16,014 nt of DNA from Pseudomonadota bacterium (GTDB taxonomy: Bacteria; Pseudomonadota; Alphaproteobacteria; Rhodobacterales; Rhodobacteraceae), in NCBI GenBank assembly GCA_022573605.1, contig JACZTQ010000037.1:1-16014 (forward strand). The letters are read 5' to 3'. The position numbers and the translations under genes were made by a program. Below the pieces are notes generated by a model. It saw only the letters and a list, made by a program, of their open reading frames with translations. It was not told the DNA's origin and did not search any database. Below, piece by piece: positions 1 to 8,026 of the stretch (position 1 is its first letter; every line of letters starts with the position of its first letter).

Positions 1-1017
1 CAGGCTATGCGCGACGCCGCCTTCGACCCGGCCGAGCCGGTCGCGTTCGCGGCGCTCTCGTCGCTGGTCGCCATCGACCCGGACGCCGCGGCGCGCTGCC
101 TGACCGGGTTTCTCCAGGACCAAGGGGATCGCGAACCAGAGCCGCGCGAGGCCGCCCCCACCAACCCTGTTAGCGCCGTCGCCCAGGGCGCAGAGGCGGA
201 GGCCTATCTGGACCGGCTGCATGAGCGCGATCCCGCCTCCTCGACGCTGGGATCGATCCTGGCCGGGTTTCCGGACAGCGCGACACCGCCCCCCCCGGCC
301 GACGCCGGCGAGACCGGCGCGGACAGGGTGTCCGAGAGGGTGCGACGGCAGTCGATTCAGCTTCTCGGCGGCCTTCGCGACCCCGGCACCGAGGCAGTGG
401 ATGCCCTGGTGGAGATCACCAGAACCGGTAGCGACGAGCTGTGCCGCGAGGCAATCATCGCCCTCGGCCGGATCGGCGGCCCCCGCACTCTGGCGACGAT
501 CACGCCGTTTCTCGACTCGGGTCAACTGGAGATCAGGCTCGCGGCCCTCGACGCTCTGGCCGGGGCCGGGGCGGATGCGCCGCTCGACCTCCCTCTGGAG
601 CGCCTGCTGAGCGACCCCGAGCCGGTGGTTCGCGAGCGCGCCGTCAGGTGCCTGGCCGGCTCCCGGCCGGCGTGGGCGGCGGCGTCGTTGCGCGGGGCTC
701 TCACCGATGACGACCTCGGCGTCTGCCGCGCCGCGCTGGATGCGATGCCCTCGGATGTTCGCACCCCGGAAATTCGCGCGGGCATACTTGCGCTGGGCTT
801 GCGTTTCTCCGGCGAGTTGCGCCGCGAGGTGGGCGGGACGCTGCGCCGCCTCGGCGCCGCGGCCAACGGAACCGCATTGATGCTGGTGGACGCGCTGGAT
901 GACGCCGAACAGGCCGAACATCACTGGATATTCATCGACACCCTGACGGAAATTTTCGCCGCCGGGCCGGCGGAACCGACGATGGGAGGGGAGGAACTTG
1001 CGCTCCTTGGCGGCTAG
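1..1017 (+). CDS. HEAT-repeat protein, 5' end outside the window
   Basis: The reading frame is open from base 1, so the ATG at 7 is probably internal and the N-terminus lies upstream. The visible part is about 338 residues ending at TAG 1015-1017. From about residue 110 of the ATG-7 frame it shows alpha-helical HEAT/PBS-type repeats of about 30 residues, with recurring patterns such as REAIIALGRIG, EIRLAALDALAGAG and VVRERAVRCLAG. The region before that (about residues 40-110) is Pro/Ala/Glu-rich and looks like a linker. There is no signal peptide, haem motif or transmembrane segment in the visible part. HEAT repeats are protein-protein scaffolds, so an accessory or assembly role for the neighbouring redox proteins is possible but is only inferred from position. 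Its 3' end overlaps the next cytochrome gene by 20 bases, which suggests co-transcription. Confidence 0.75.
   Translation, partial: QAMRDAAFDPAEPVAFAALSSLVAIDPDAAARCLTGFLQDQGDREPEPREAAPTNPVSAVAQGAEAEAYLDRLHERDPASSTLGSILAGFPDSATPPPPADAGETGADRVSERVRRQSIQLLGGLRDPGTEAVDALVEITRTGSDELCREAIIALGRIGGPRTLATITPFLDSGQLEIRLAALDALAGAGADAPLDLPLERLLSDPEPVVRERAVRCLAGSRPAWAAASLRGALTDDDLGVCRAALDAMPSDVRTPEIRAGILALGLRFSGELRREVGGTLRRLGAAANGTALMLVDALDDAEQAEHHWIFIDTLTEIFAAGPAEPTMGGEELALLGG
984..994 (+). promoter_or_regulatory. Shine-Dalgarno deciding a TTG start
   Basis: The run GGGAGGGGAGG ends three bases before TTG 998. It lies inside the coding sequence of the upstream HEAT gene and is the main reason to accept the TTG as start of the small cytochrome c. 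Confidence 0.55.
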
Positions 1018-1372
1018 AAGCCTCGCCCTCGCGGTGATCGCCGCGGCCTGGTCCGGCGCCGCCTGGCCGGACCCGGCCCGCGGCGCCGACCCCCCGGACC
1101 TGGCCAGCGGCGCCGAACCCCCGGACCTGACCAGCGGCCAGGACGTGTTCGAGGAATTCTGCGCCGCCTGCCATGGCTACGACGGCATCCGCATCATTCC
1201 CCAGGCGCCCAACTTCTCGGACGGCGAAAGCCTCGAGCAAGAGGCGGCCCTGCTGCTGGCGTCGATCCGCGACGGCAAGGGCGAGTTGATGCCGCTGTGG
1301 TCGGAGGACCTGAGCGACCGGCAGATGCTCGACGTGCTCGCGTATATCATGACGCTGCGGAGGCCCGAATGA
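998..1372 (+). CDS. Small secreted monohaem cytochrome c (TTG start)
   Basis: This 124-residue protein has an N-terminal signal sequence (about residues 1-29) and one haem c motif, CAACH, at residues 55-59. M98, in GELMPLW, is the probable distal Met ligand, and the C-terminal helix DRQMLDVLAYIM is typical of class I cytochrome c. I place the start at TTG 998 because a strong purine-rich Shine-Dalgarno (984-994) precedes it and the signal peptide begins there; the ATG at 982 is out of frame. It overlaps the HEAT gene by 20 bases. Between signal peptide and haem domain lies a perfect-length 9-residue duplication (GADPPDLAS / GAEPPDLTS). The protein is probably a periplasmic electron carrier serving the module downstream; its partner is inferred only from position. 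Confidence 0.85.
   Translation: MRSLAARSLALAVIAAAWSGAAWPDPARGADPPDLASGAEPPDLTSGQDVFEEFCAACHGYDGIRIIPQAPNFSDGESLEQEAALLLASIRDGKGELMPLWSEDLSDRQMLDVLAYIMTLRRPE
1082..1135 (+). repeat. 27-base in-frame tandem duplication
   Basis: Two adjacent 27-base copies (1082-1108 and 1109-1135) differ at only a few positions and encode GADPPDLAS and GAEPPDLTS. They lie in the linker between signal peptide and haem domain of the small cytochrome c. Slippage or unequal recombination would explain them, and the effect is only a longer tether. Confidence 0.7.
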
Positions 1373-1442
1373 GGATCGGCGGCGCGGCGCGGGGCAATGA
1401 TCGTCGGGCGGGAGGCCGCGCCCGCGCCCCGGGGAGGCCGGC

Positions 1443-3602
1443 ATGAGGCGCGGCCTCCATCGCCGCGCGACCCGCGCCGCCGCCACCATCGCGGTGCTCG
1501 CGGTCGTGCTCAGCGCCAGTCCGGCCTTGGCGCTCGAGGAGAACGTCTACCGCCAGGTCCTCGGGCTCGATTCGCGCCGGGTGATCTGGTTCCTGGCCCA
1601 GATGCACCTGTTCTTCGGCGCCTTCGTGCTCGGGGTGCCGCTGTTCGCCGTCATCGTCGAGGTGGTGGGCTGGCGCAACAACGACAACAAGCTCGACAAG
1701 CTGGCCTACGAGTTCACCAGCCTGCTGAGCATCGCCTTCGCCATCACGGCGGCGTTGGGCGGGCTGCTGGCGTTCGCGCTGTTCACCCTCTACCCGACCT
1801 TCATGGGCTACATGGCGGGCGTCTTCAAGGACGTGATGTTCATCTATCCGATGCTGTTCTTCGCCGAGACCTTCCTGCTTTATCTCTACTATTACGGCTG
1901 GCACTGGCTGCGCGGCACGGAGCCCATCCGGCCGCCGGTCCGGCGGCTGCTGCGCGGCGCCGGGGTAATCCTGATCGTCGCCGGGATCGGGTTTCAGTTC
2001 GGCCTCTGGGGGCCGGACATGCGGGGCGACACGCGCGCCTTCATAACCTTCCTCTACATCCTTCCGCCGGGCATCGGACTGGTCATCATCAAGGATCTGA
2101 AGAGCTCGCACATCTTCATCGGCATCATGCTGAACGTGGTCGGCACGGCGATCATGCAGGCGGCCAACAGCTGGGCCGGGTTCATGATGAGCCCGGCCGG
2201 CGTGGATGCCGAGGGGGTGATCAACGGGCCGCTCTGGCTGGCCTTCGAGAACGTGCTGGCGACCCCGATCGCGATCCACCGCATGCTCGGCAATCTCGCC
2301 TTTGGCGGGTTGATCGCCGGCGCCTACGCGGCGGTGAAATTCATCGGCGCGAAGACCGCCGAGGAGAAGGCCCATTACGACTGGATGGGTTATATCTCCA
2401 ACTTCGTCGCCATCGCCGCGCTGATCCCGCTGCCCTTCGCCGGCTATTATCTGGGGCGCGAGATCTACTCGCACAGCGCCGTCATGGGCAACAACATGAT
2501 GGGCGGCGATTTCTCCTGGACCTTCATCATCCAGGCGATGCTGGTCGGCTCGCTGTTCGTGATCTCCAACTACTACCTGTGGAGCGGCATGACGCGCATC
2601 CCCGGCGCCGAGCGCTACTACAAGTACATCAAGTTCATCCTGTTCGCGCTGATCGTCTCGTTCGCGATCTGGCTGACGCCGCACAACCTGCCGCTCACCG
2701 GCCAGGAGGTCGGGGAGATGGGCGGCAGCCAATACCACCCGACGATAAAGTTCATGGGCCTGATGCCGGCCAAGAACGCGGTGGTGAACCTGATCATCCT
2801 GTCCACCTTCATCAGCTTCCTGCTCTACCGGCGCGGCAACAAGAGCGAACTGGTGCCGATCAGCCGCCAGGGCCGGGCGCCGATGATCGCCATTCCGCTG
2901 GCCGGCCTGGCGGCGATCGCCATCGTCGGCCAGTACGCGATCTCGCTGTTCACTCTCGACCCGGGCGAGATGGACCTGCCGCCCGACCGGGCCCGCTATT
3001 TCCATACCGTGGGCTACCTGCTGGTGTTCCAATGCGCGGCGGCCGCCGTCGCCGTCGTGCTGGCGCTGAAGGATTTCGGCAAGCTCGCGCAGGGTCTCCT
3101 GGTGGCGGTGACCGCGTTCAACGTCGTCATCTTCCTCGGGGTCTACGGTTTCGTGGTCATGGAACAGGCCTCGCCGTTCCTCAGGAACGTCGCGGTGAGC
3201 CAGTTCCTGCAACTGATCGGCTGCCTGATCCTGATCACCGCGATCGATGTCTTCCTGTTCCGGGGGGCAAAGGAAATCGGTTCCCTGCGCTGGGGCAAGA
3301 TGACCGTGCGCAGCCAGTATGCCTTGCTGCTGCTGGCCTTCATCATCACCCTGAACATGGGTCTGATGGGTTTCATCCGCTCCGGGCTGCGCGGCGACTG
3401 GCACGTCTTCGGCATCATGCGCGACACCTCCGAGTGGGCCTATACGCCGAGCAACTTCACCATGACCTCGATGGTGGCGCTGGCCGTGCTGGTGTTCATG
3501 GTCGCGGTCGCGTTCATGTTCTGGCTCGGCGGGCTCGCCGCCCGGACCAGCGGCGACGCCGAAGCCCCGCGGCGTACTCCCGAAGAGGAGCCGGCCGAAT
3601 GA
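1443..3602 (+). CDS. CydA-like (bd oxidase subunit I superfamily) membrane protein, module A
   Basis: This is a 719-residue polytopic membrane protein with a signal-like N-terminus (about 1-30, ending SPALA). Similarity to CydA is visible in order: the helix with H55 (aligns with E. coli H19), the FFAET segment with E142 (E. coli E107), H223 (near E. coli H126), ANSW-x-x-FMMSP near 241-251 (E. coli ANGWMQNP), and H279 (E. coli H186, b558 ligand). The C-terminal GLRGDWHV, near 648, resembles the CydA GRQPW motif. Compared with module B's copy it has two insertions, about 160-218 and 478-546, each with enough hydrophobic residues for two helices. No cydB follows. The start is ATG 1443, preceded by GGGGAGG at 1431-1437. 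The stop overlaps the next start (ATGA). It probably binds haem b and exchanges electrons with the neighbouring cytochromes c. Oxygen reduction is possible but unproven; quinol and NO chemistry are alternatives. Confidence 0.85.
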   Translation: MRRGLHRRATRAAATIAVLAVVLSASPALALEENVYRQVLGLDSRRVIWFLAQMHLFFGAFVLGVPLFAVIVEVVGWRNNDNKLDKLAYEFTSLLSIAFAITAALGGLLAFALFTLYPTFMGYMAGVFKDVMFIYPMLFFAETFLLYLYYYGWHWLRGTEPIRPPVRRLLRGAGVILIVAGIGFQFGLWGPDMRGDTRAFITFLYILPPGIGLVIIKDLKSSHIFIGIMLNVVGTAIMQAANSWAGFMMSPAGVDAEGVINGPLWLAFENVLATPIAIHRMLGNLAFGGLIAGAYAAVKFIGAKTAEEKAHYDWMGYISNFVAIAALIPLPFAGYYLGREIYSHSAVMGNNMMGGDFSWTFIIQAMLVGSLFVISNYYLWSGMTRIPGAERYYKYIKFILFALIVSFAIWLTPHNLPLTGQEVGEMGGSQYHPTIKFMGLMPAKNAVVNLIILSTFISFLLYRRGNKSELVPISRQGRAPMIAIPLAGLAAIAIVGQYAISLFTLDPGEMDLPPDRARYFHTVGYLLVFQCAAAAVAVVLALKDFGKLAQGLLVAVTAFNVVIFLGVYGFVVMEQASPFLRNVAVSQFLQLIGCLILITAIDVFLFRGAKEIGSLRWGKMTVRSQYALLLLAFIITLNMGLMGFIRSGLRGDWHVFGIMRDTSEWAYTPSNFTMTSMVALAVLVFMVAVAFMFWLGGLAARTSGDAEAPRRTPEEEPAE

Positions 3603-4636
3603 GCGGGGACTCCGCCCCTAACGGCGCGACGCCGCCAGAAGGCGGTGGGCTGGTGGCCTCCCTGCTGTCGCACGCCGTGGTCAAGGTGTTCGGTTTCCTG
3701 CTGCTGGTGCTGGCCACCTTTGTCTGGATCGGGCACTCGGTCACCAGCCTGACGGGCGGCAGGGCGCGCACCACCGGACCGGTCGAGATGACCCCGGAGG
3801 GCGGCGAGACGATCTTCTGGGGCAAGGGCCGGTGCTACACCTGTCACAGCGTGGGTGGCCGGGGCAGCGCCGTGCGGGGGCCGAATCTCGGCCAGTTCGG
3901 CGAGAAATTCGCCCAGCCGATCGGCGTGCGCGCCGCCGGGCGGGCCCGCGAGCGCTCCGAGAAGACCGGCGAGACCTACGCCCTCACCGACTATCTGGTC
4001 GAGAGCGTGGCCAGTCCCGGCGCCTACGTGGTCGAGGGCTACAAGAACGAGATGGCGATCGTCTACGCACCGCCGATCTCGCTCGTTCTCGACGAGATCA
4101 AGGCGGTGATCACCTACCTGCAAAGCCAGGGCGGCGAGATCGACCTCGCCGCCATCCTCGAGCCGAGCGAGATCACCCAGCGCTATTTCGCCCGCATCCA
4201 GGCGGCCACCGCCGCCGGCGGCGGCGATCCCGGCGCCGGCGCCGTGGTCTACGAGGACAACTGCATCGACTGCCATGCCCTGAACGGGGAGGGCAGCGAT
4301 CTCGGCCCCGACCTCTCGGCGATCAGCGGGCGGGGGCTCAAATTCCTCGCCGAGGCCATCCTCCAGCCGGCCAAGACCCTGACCGAAGGCTACGAGACCT
4401 ACGTCGTGGTGGAACAAGACGGCCGCCAGACCATCGGCCTGAAGACCCGCGACGACGCCGACGAGATCGACATCACCAAGGCCACCGGCGAGGTGATCAC
4501 GATCGCCAAGGCCGACATCAAGGAGATTTCCCTCGATCCGCTGAAAAGCGTCATGCCGGACGATCTCTCCGAGGCGATGACGGTCAAGGACTACCAGGAC
4601 GTCCTCTCCTTCCTGCTGCTGCTGAAAGGCGAGTGA
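3599..4636 (+). CDS. Membrane-anchored dihaem cytochrome c, module A
   Basis: This 345-residue protein has an uncleaved N-terminal membrane anchor (about 29-51) and a periplasmic part with two cytochrome c domains. Haem 1 is CYTCH at 79-83 with M152 as candidate distal ligand. Haem 2 is CIDCH at 222-226 with M319 (SVMPDDL). Between haem 2 and its Met lies a beta-rich stretch of about 50 residues (VVEQDGRQTIGL onward). That arrangement resembles the Pirellula/Verrucomicrobium-type putative haem-binding domain (TIGR02603-like, judged by eye). The start is ATG 3599, overlapping the CydA-like stop by four bases, so translational coupling is likely; an upstream extension of this frame is a shadow. 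It is a good candidate for the subunit carrying electrons between the CydA-like core and soluble cytochromes. The module B counterpart lacks the beta-rich insertion. Confidence 0.88.
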   Translation: MSGDSAPNGATPPEGGGLVASLLSHAVVKVFGFLLLVLATFVWIGHSVTSLTGGRARTTGPVEMTPEGGETIFWGKGRCYTCHSVGGRGSAVRGPNLGQFGEKFAQPIGVRAAGRARERSEKTGETYALTDYLVESVASPGAYVVEGYKNEMAIVYAPPISLVLDEIKAVITYLQSQGGEIDLAAILEPSEITQRYFARIQAATAAGGGDPGAGAVVYEDNCIDCHALNGEGSDLGPDLSAISGRGLKFLAEAILQPAKTLTEGYETYVVVEQDGRQTIGLKTRDDADEIDITKATGEVITIAKADIKEISLDPLKSVMPDDLSEAMTVKDYQDVLSFLLLLKGE

Positions 4637-4640
4637 GGCG

Positions 4641-5606
4641 ATGCGCAAACCCCGGATAGGCCGGTTCTGGTCCGTCGCCCTGACCCTGGCGATCATCTAC
4701 GCGGCGGTCAAATGGGGCATCCCGGCGGCCTCGCGCGAGATCACCGGCCTGCCCTTCCCGCTGCCGGTTCCGGGCACGCTGATTTTCATCTACATGCTGC
4801 TGGCGGTGATCGCGCTGTTCCTGCTGGTCACCTTCTCGGACGAGAACCTGGCCGAGTTCATGCACCCGATCAAGAAGCTGCTGCGCGGCGGCTATGGCCG
4901 GATCGCCCGCGCCGTGGTGATGACCTCGATCCCGTTCCTGGCCGCCTGGCAGGTCTACCAGATCGTCGTGCCCAAGGTCGCGCTGCCGCCATCGCTGCGC
5001 ATCCAGCACCCCTCGTCCAACTTCCCCAAGAGCTTCGAGGCGCTGAAGAACCCGTTCGCCAACCCGACCGAGGCCGAGATCGCGGCCTTCGTCGAACAGG
5101 CCGAAGCCGACCAGGTGGAGTTCATCCCCCAGGTCATGTCCGACATCGAGGTCTGGATCGACGAGACCGGCCCCGATCACATGCTCGAATTCTTCCCCGC
5201 CGGGCCGATGGATGCCTTCCTGGCGCAGCTCGAAGCGGGCGCGGTCGACGACGCCACCGCCCGCGCCGCCCTGCTCGAGAAGAACCTGTTCGAGGGCCGC
5301 GCCCTCTACGCCATGAACTGCCGGCCCTGCCACGGCGACAGCGCCGCCGGCGACGGGCCGATGGCGGACGGCTTCAAGCTCCGGCCGATCAATTTCACCG
5401 ACGCCGGAACGCTCGAGACCATCGTCGAGGGCTACACCTTCTGGCGCGTGACCAACGGCGGCCCCGGCCTGCCGACCGAGGCGACGCCCTGGGACTCGGC
5501 GATGCCGGAGTGGAAGCTGAGCCTGACCGAGGAGGAACGCTGGAAGATCATCCTGGCCGAATACGACCTGGCCGAGAAAACGCCGCGGATACCGGAGTCG
5601 CATTGA
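4641..5606 (+). CDS. Three-helix membrane protein with C-terminal monohaem cytochrome c, module A
   Basis: This 321-residue protein has three hydrophobic segments near 9-28, 42-64 and 90-110. A Lys/Arg-rich loop follows the second. The C-terminal periplasmic cytochrome c domain carries CRPCH at 227-231, with M288 (SAMPEW) as candidate ligand. The motif FWRVTNGGPGLP near 267-278 is shared almost exactly with the module B paralogue. Residues about 142-210 form an acidic helical insertion absent from that paralogue. The start ATG is four bases after the preceding stop, and the next gene begins one base after this stop, so the gene is embedded in one translation unit. I recognise the cytochrome fold but not the membrane part. 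It is probably an integral subunit of the module A complex. Confidence 0.83.
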   Translation: MRKPRIGRFWSVALTLAIIYAAVKWGIPAASREITGLPFPLPVPGTLIFIYMLLAVIALFLLVTFSDENLAEFMHPIKKLLRGGYGRIARAVVMTSIPFLAAWQVYQIVVPKVALPPSLRIQHPSSNFPKSFEALKNPFANPTEAEIAAFVEQAEADQVEFIPQVMSDIEVWIDETGPDHMLEFFPAGPMDAFLAQLEAGAVDDATARAALLEKNLFEGRALYAMNCRPCHGDSAAGDGPMADGFKLRPINFTDAGTLETIVEGYTFWRVTNGGPGLPTEATPWDSAMPEWKLSLTEEERWKIILAEYDLAEKTPRIPESH

Positions 5607-5607
5607 G

Positions 5608-7287
5608 ATGGAAACGCTCCGACAGCTCCCGAGATGCGCGCCGGCGCGGATGCTGGCGGCGCTCGGCGTCGCGCTGACCCTGCTCGGCGCCGCTCCGGCC
5701 CGCGCCGCCGACACCCCCGGCGGCGCCATGCCCGAGGCCACCCCCGAGCTGGTCGAGCAGGGCCGGGCGATCTATTTCCGCCGGTGCAGCTTCTGTCACG
5801 GCCTGCTCGGCGACGGCAACGGGCCGGCGGCCGAATTCATGGACCCGAGGCCGCGCGACTTCACCCTCGGCACCTTCAAGTTCCGCACCACCCAGAGCGG
5901 CGAGTTGCCGACCGACGAGGATCTGTTCCGGACCATCAGCCGGGGGCTTCCCGGCACCGGCATGCAGAGCTTCGACGACGCCCGGATCAAGAACGGCCTG
6001 AGCGAGGCCGAGCGCTGGGCGGTGATCGCTTACATCAAGACCTTCGCGCCCGAGTTCGACGACCCGGAATTCGACCCCTACCAGACGCTGGTCGCGCTGC
6101 CCGAAAACATGGCGCCCTACAATGCCGACTCCATCGCCAAGGGCGCCGCCGTGTTCGAGCGCGCCAAGTGCTGGGAGTGCCACGGGCGGCAGGGCCGGGG
6201 CGACGGCCAGAAGGCCTTCGACCGCAAGGACGACTGGGGTTTTCCGATCCGCATCCGCAACCTGACCCATCCCTGGAAGATCAAGGGCGGGGCCGAGGTG
6301 GCGGACATCTACATGCGCTTCTCGACCGGCATCAACGGCACCCCGATGCCCTCGTTCGTCAAAGCGCTCGACGCGGACGAGCGATGGTACCTGGCCAATT
6401 TCATCAAGTCCTTGCAGCATCAGCTTACCGGCCATCAGGTGCTCAAGGCGCTGGCCGTCGAGGGCGCGGTTCCCGAGGCCCCGGACGACGCCGCCTGGGC
6501 CGAGGCCGAGCCGATGGACGTGCGCCTGACCGGGCAGGTCGTGGCCGCGCCCCGCTGGCAGAACCCGAGCATCGAACTGGTCACCCTGAAGGCCGCCTTC
6601 AACGACACCGAGATCGCCTTCCTGCTCGAATGGGACGATCCGTTCGAGGACCTGACCCACAACGACGCCGCGGTTCTCGACACCACCGAACTGAGCCGGG
6701 TCGGAGGCTACAACTCCTACGTCGCGGCCAACGACATGGTCACCCGGCAACTGGAGACCTTCCGCGACGCGGTCGCCTTGCAGTTTCCGGTCAGGCTGCC
6801 CGAGGGCACCGTGAAGCCGCATTTCATGCGCGGGGCGGCCTCGACCCCGGTCCAGCTCTGGACCTGGAAGGCCGACCTGGAGGCGGGCGGCGGGCGCTCG
6901 GTCGAAGAGGCGATCGCCCGGGGCTGGCGCCAGACGCCGCAGGTGCGGCCCGATGACCAGAGCCAGGTCAGCGCCCAGGCGGTCTGGGATCAGGGCCGCT
7001 GGCGGGTGGTGATGAAGCGGCCGCTGACGACCGGGGAGCGAAACGACGTTCAGTTCCGGCCCGGCGTGTTCATTCCCCTGGCGGTCAATGCCTGGGACGG
7101 CTCGAACGGCGAGCACGGCCTGATCATGAGCCTGTCGACCTGGTATTTCGTGCTGCTCGAGGCGCCGGTGCCGGTCCGGGTCTACCTCCTGACCGTGCTG
7201 GCCTTCCTGCTCACCGGCGCGTTCGCCCTCTGGCTGGTGCGGCGGGCCGAGCGCGAGAACCGCGAACCCGGAGGCCCCGAAACATGA
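5608..7287 (+). CDS. Dihaem cytochrome c fused to EB_dh-like domain, C-terminal anchor, module A
   Basis: This 559-residue protein has a signal peptide (about 1-33), two cytochrome c domains with CSFCH at 60-64 and CWECH at 188-192, and candidate Met ligands in GTGMQSF and GTPMPSF. About residues 290-530 form a beta-rich domain resembling the haem b gamma subunit of ethylbenzene dehydrogenase-type molybdoenzymes (also seen in proposed Nitrospira NxrC). A hydrophobic helix (about 530-549) with Arg-rich tail anchors the C-terminus. In ethylbenzene dehydrogenase the b haem is held by one Met and one Lys. Here the matching positions read FMRG (M407 shifted by one, R408 in its place) and I506 instead of Lys, so this domain may no longer bind haem b. 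The start is one base after the previous stop. The role is probably electron input or docking on the periplasmic face. Confidence 0.83.
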   Translation: METLRQLPRCAPARMLAALGVALTLLGAAPARAADTPGGAMPEATPELVEQGRAIYFRRCSFCHGLLGDGNGPAAEFMDPRPRDFTLGTFKFRTTQSGELPTDEDLFRTISRGLPGTGMQSFDDARIKNGLSEAERWAVIAYIKTFAPEFDDPEFDPYQTLVALPENMAPYNADSIAKGAAVFERAKCWECHGRQGRGDGQKAFDRKDDWGFPIRIRNLTHPWKIKGGAEVADIYMRFSTGINGTPMPSFVKALDADERWYLANFIKSLQHQLTGHQVLKALAVEGAVPEAPDDAAWAEAEPMDVRLTGQVVAAPRWQNPSIELVTLKAAFNDTEIAFLLEWDDPFEDLTHNDAAVLDTTELSRVGGYNSYVAANDMVTRQLETFRDAVALQFPVRLPEGTVKPHFMRGAASTPVQLWTWKADLEAGGGRSVEEAIARGWRQTPQVRPDDQSQVSAQAVWDQGRWRVVMKRPLTTGERNDVQFRPGVFIPLAVNAWDGSNGEHGLIMSLSTWYFVLLEAPVPVRVYLLTVLAFLLTGAFALWLVRRAERENREPGGPET

Positions 7288-7325
7288 TCGACCGATGCGC
7301 GATTTTCCCCAGCGAACCACAGCAA

Positions 7326-7337
7326 GAGGAGAGGGAG
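7326..7337 (+). promoter_or_regulatory. Strong Shine-Dalgarno for the dihaem cytochrome c
   Basis: A purine-only tract containing AGGAGAGGGAG sits immediately upstream of ATG 7340 and decides this start over ATG 7295. Unlike the coupled genes of module A, this gene seems to be initiated independently. Confidence 0.5.
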
Positions 7338-7339
7338 AG

Positions 7340-7999
7340 ATGAAACCCGGAATTGCCCTATCGATAGCGGCGGCCCTGCTCCTGGCGACGGCCGCCTCGG
7401 CCCGCGCCGACGCGGCCGCCGGGGCGGCGGCGTTCAAAGCCGGCCAATGCACCGCCTGCCACTACACCGAGGGCCCGGCCCGCGAGGTCACGATCGAAGA
7501 TCAACTGGCCAAGACCGGGCCCGAGCTTTGGTATGCCGGCAGCAAGTTCCAGCGGCCCTGGCTGGAGGCCTGGCTCCAGGACCCAAAACCGATCCGGCCC
7601 TTGAAATACAACTCCCTGACCGAGGACAACCCGGGCGATCACCCGGTGCTGGCGGCGGCGGACGCCGCTTCCATTACCGATTTCCTGATGAGCCTGGTGT
7701 CCGACGCGGTCGAGACCGGGGTGATCAAGCCGAAGAAGCATCCCAAGGGCCGGCTGATCTTCACCAAGAAGATGCCGTGCAGCGGCTGCCACCGGTTTCC
7801 CACCAAGAAACCGTTCAAGGGCGGGCGCAGCGGACCGTCGCTGGTCGGCGCCGGCGAGCGGCTGAACCCGGACTGGATCTACGCCTACCTGAAAAGCACC
7901 AAGGTGTTCAAACCGGTCAGGATGATGCCCGTGTTCGTCGGCCTCCTGAGCGACAAGGACATGAAGTTCGTCGCCGCCTACGTCGCCAGCTTCAAGTAA
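7340..7999 (+). CDS. Secreted dihaem cytochrome c
   Basis: This 219-residue protein has a signal peptide ending near ARADA (about residue 23). It carries two haem c motifs, CTACH at 37-41 and CSGCH at 147-151. RMMPVF near 194-199 supplies the likely Met ligand of the second haem, and the C-terminal helix DKDMKFVAAYVASF closes a class I fold. The first domain is rich in aromatic residues (WYAGSKFQRPWLEAWL). I choose ATG 7340 over the upstream in-frame codon at 7295 because a strong AGGAGAGGGAG Shine-Dalgarno lies just before it and the signal peptide starts there. Fifty-two bases separate it from module A. It has no counterpart after module B. It is likely a soluble periplasmic electron shuttle. 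Confidence 0.87.
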   Translation: MKPGIALSIAAALLLATAASARADAAAGAAAFKAGQCTACHYTEGPAREVTIEDQLAKTGPELWYAGSKFQRPWLEAWLQDPKPIRPLKYNSLTEDNPGDHPVLAAADAASITDFLMSLVSDAVETGVIKPKKHPKGRLIFTKKMPCSGCHRFPTKKPFKGGRSGPSLVGAGERLNPDWIYAYLKSTKVFKPVRMMPVFVGLLSDKDMKFVAAYVASFK

Positions 8000-8026
8000 C
8001 CGCCAGCCGAGAGAAGGATAACGACA

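Noticed and set aside
1397..3598. In-frame extension upstream of the module A dihaem cytochrome, starting at ATG 1397
   Set aside because: The upstream part is an Arg/Gly-rich shadow of the CydA-like gene; the real start at 3599 overlaps the preceding stop and begins just before the membrane anchor.
1347..7452. Very long minus-strand open frames (685 aa at 1347-3404, 418 aa at 3440-4696, 634 aa at 5548-7452)
   Set aside because: Translations are rich in Arg, His, Asp, Gln and Gly without domains, and they lie exactly opposite well-supported cytochrome and CydA-like genes; this is the usual effect of high third-position GC.
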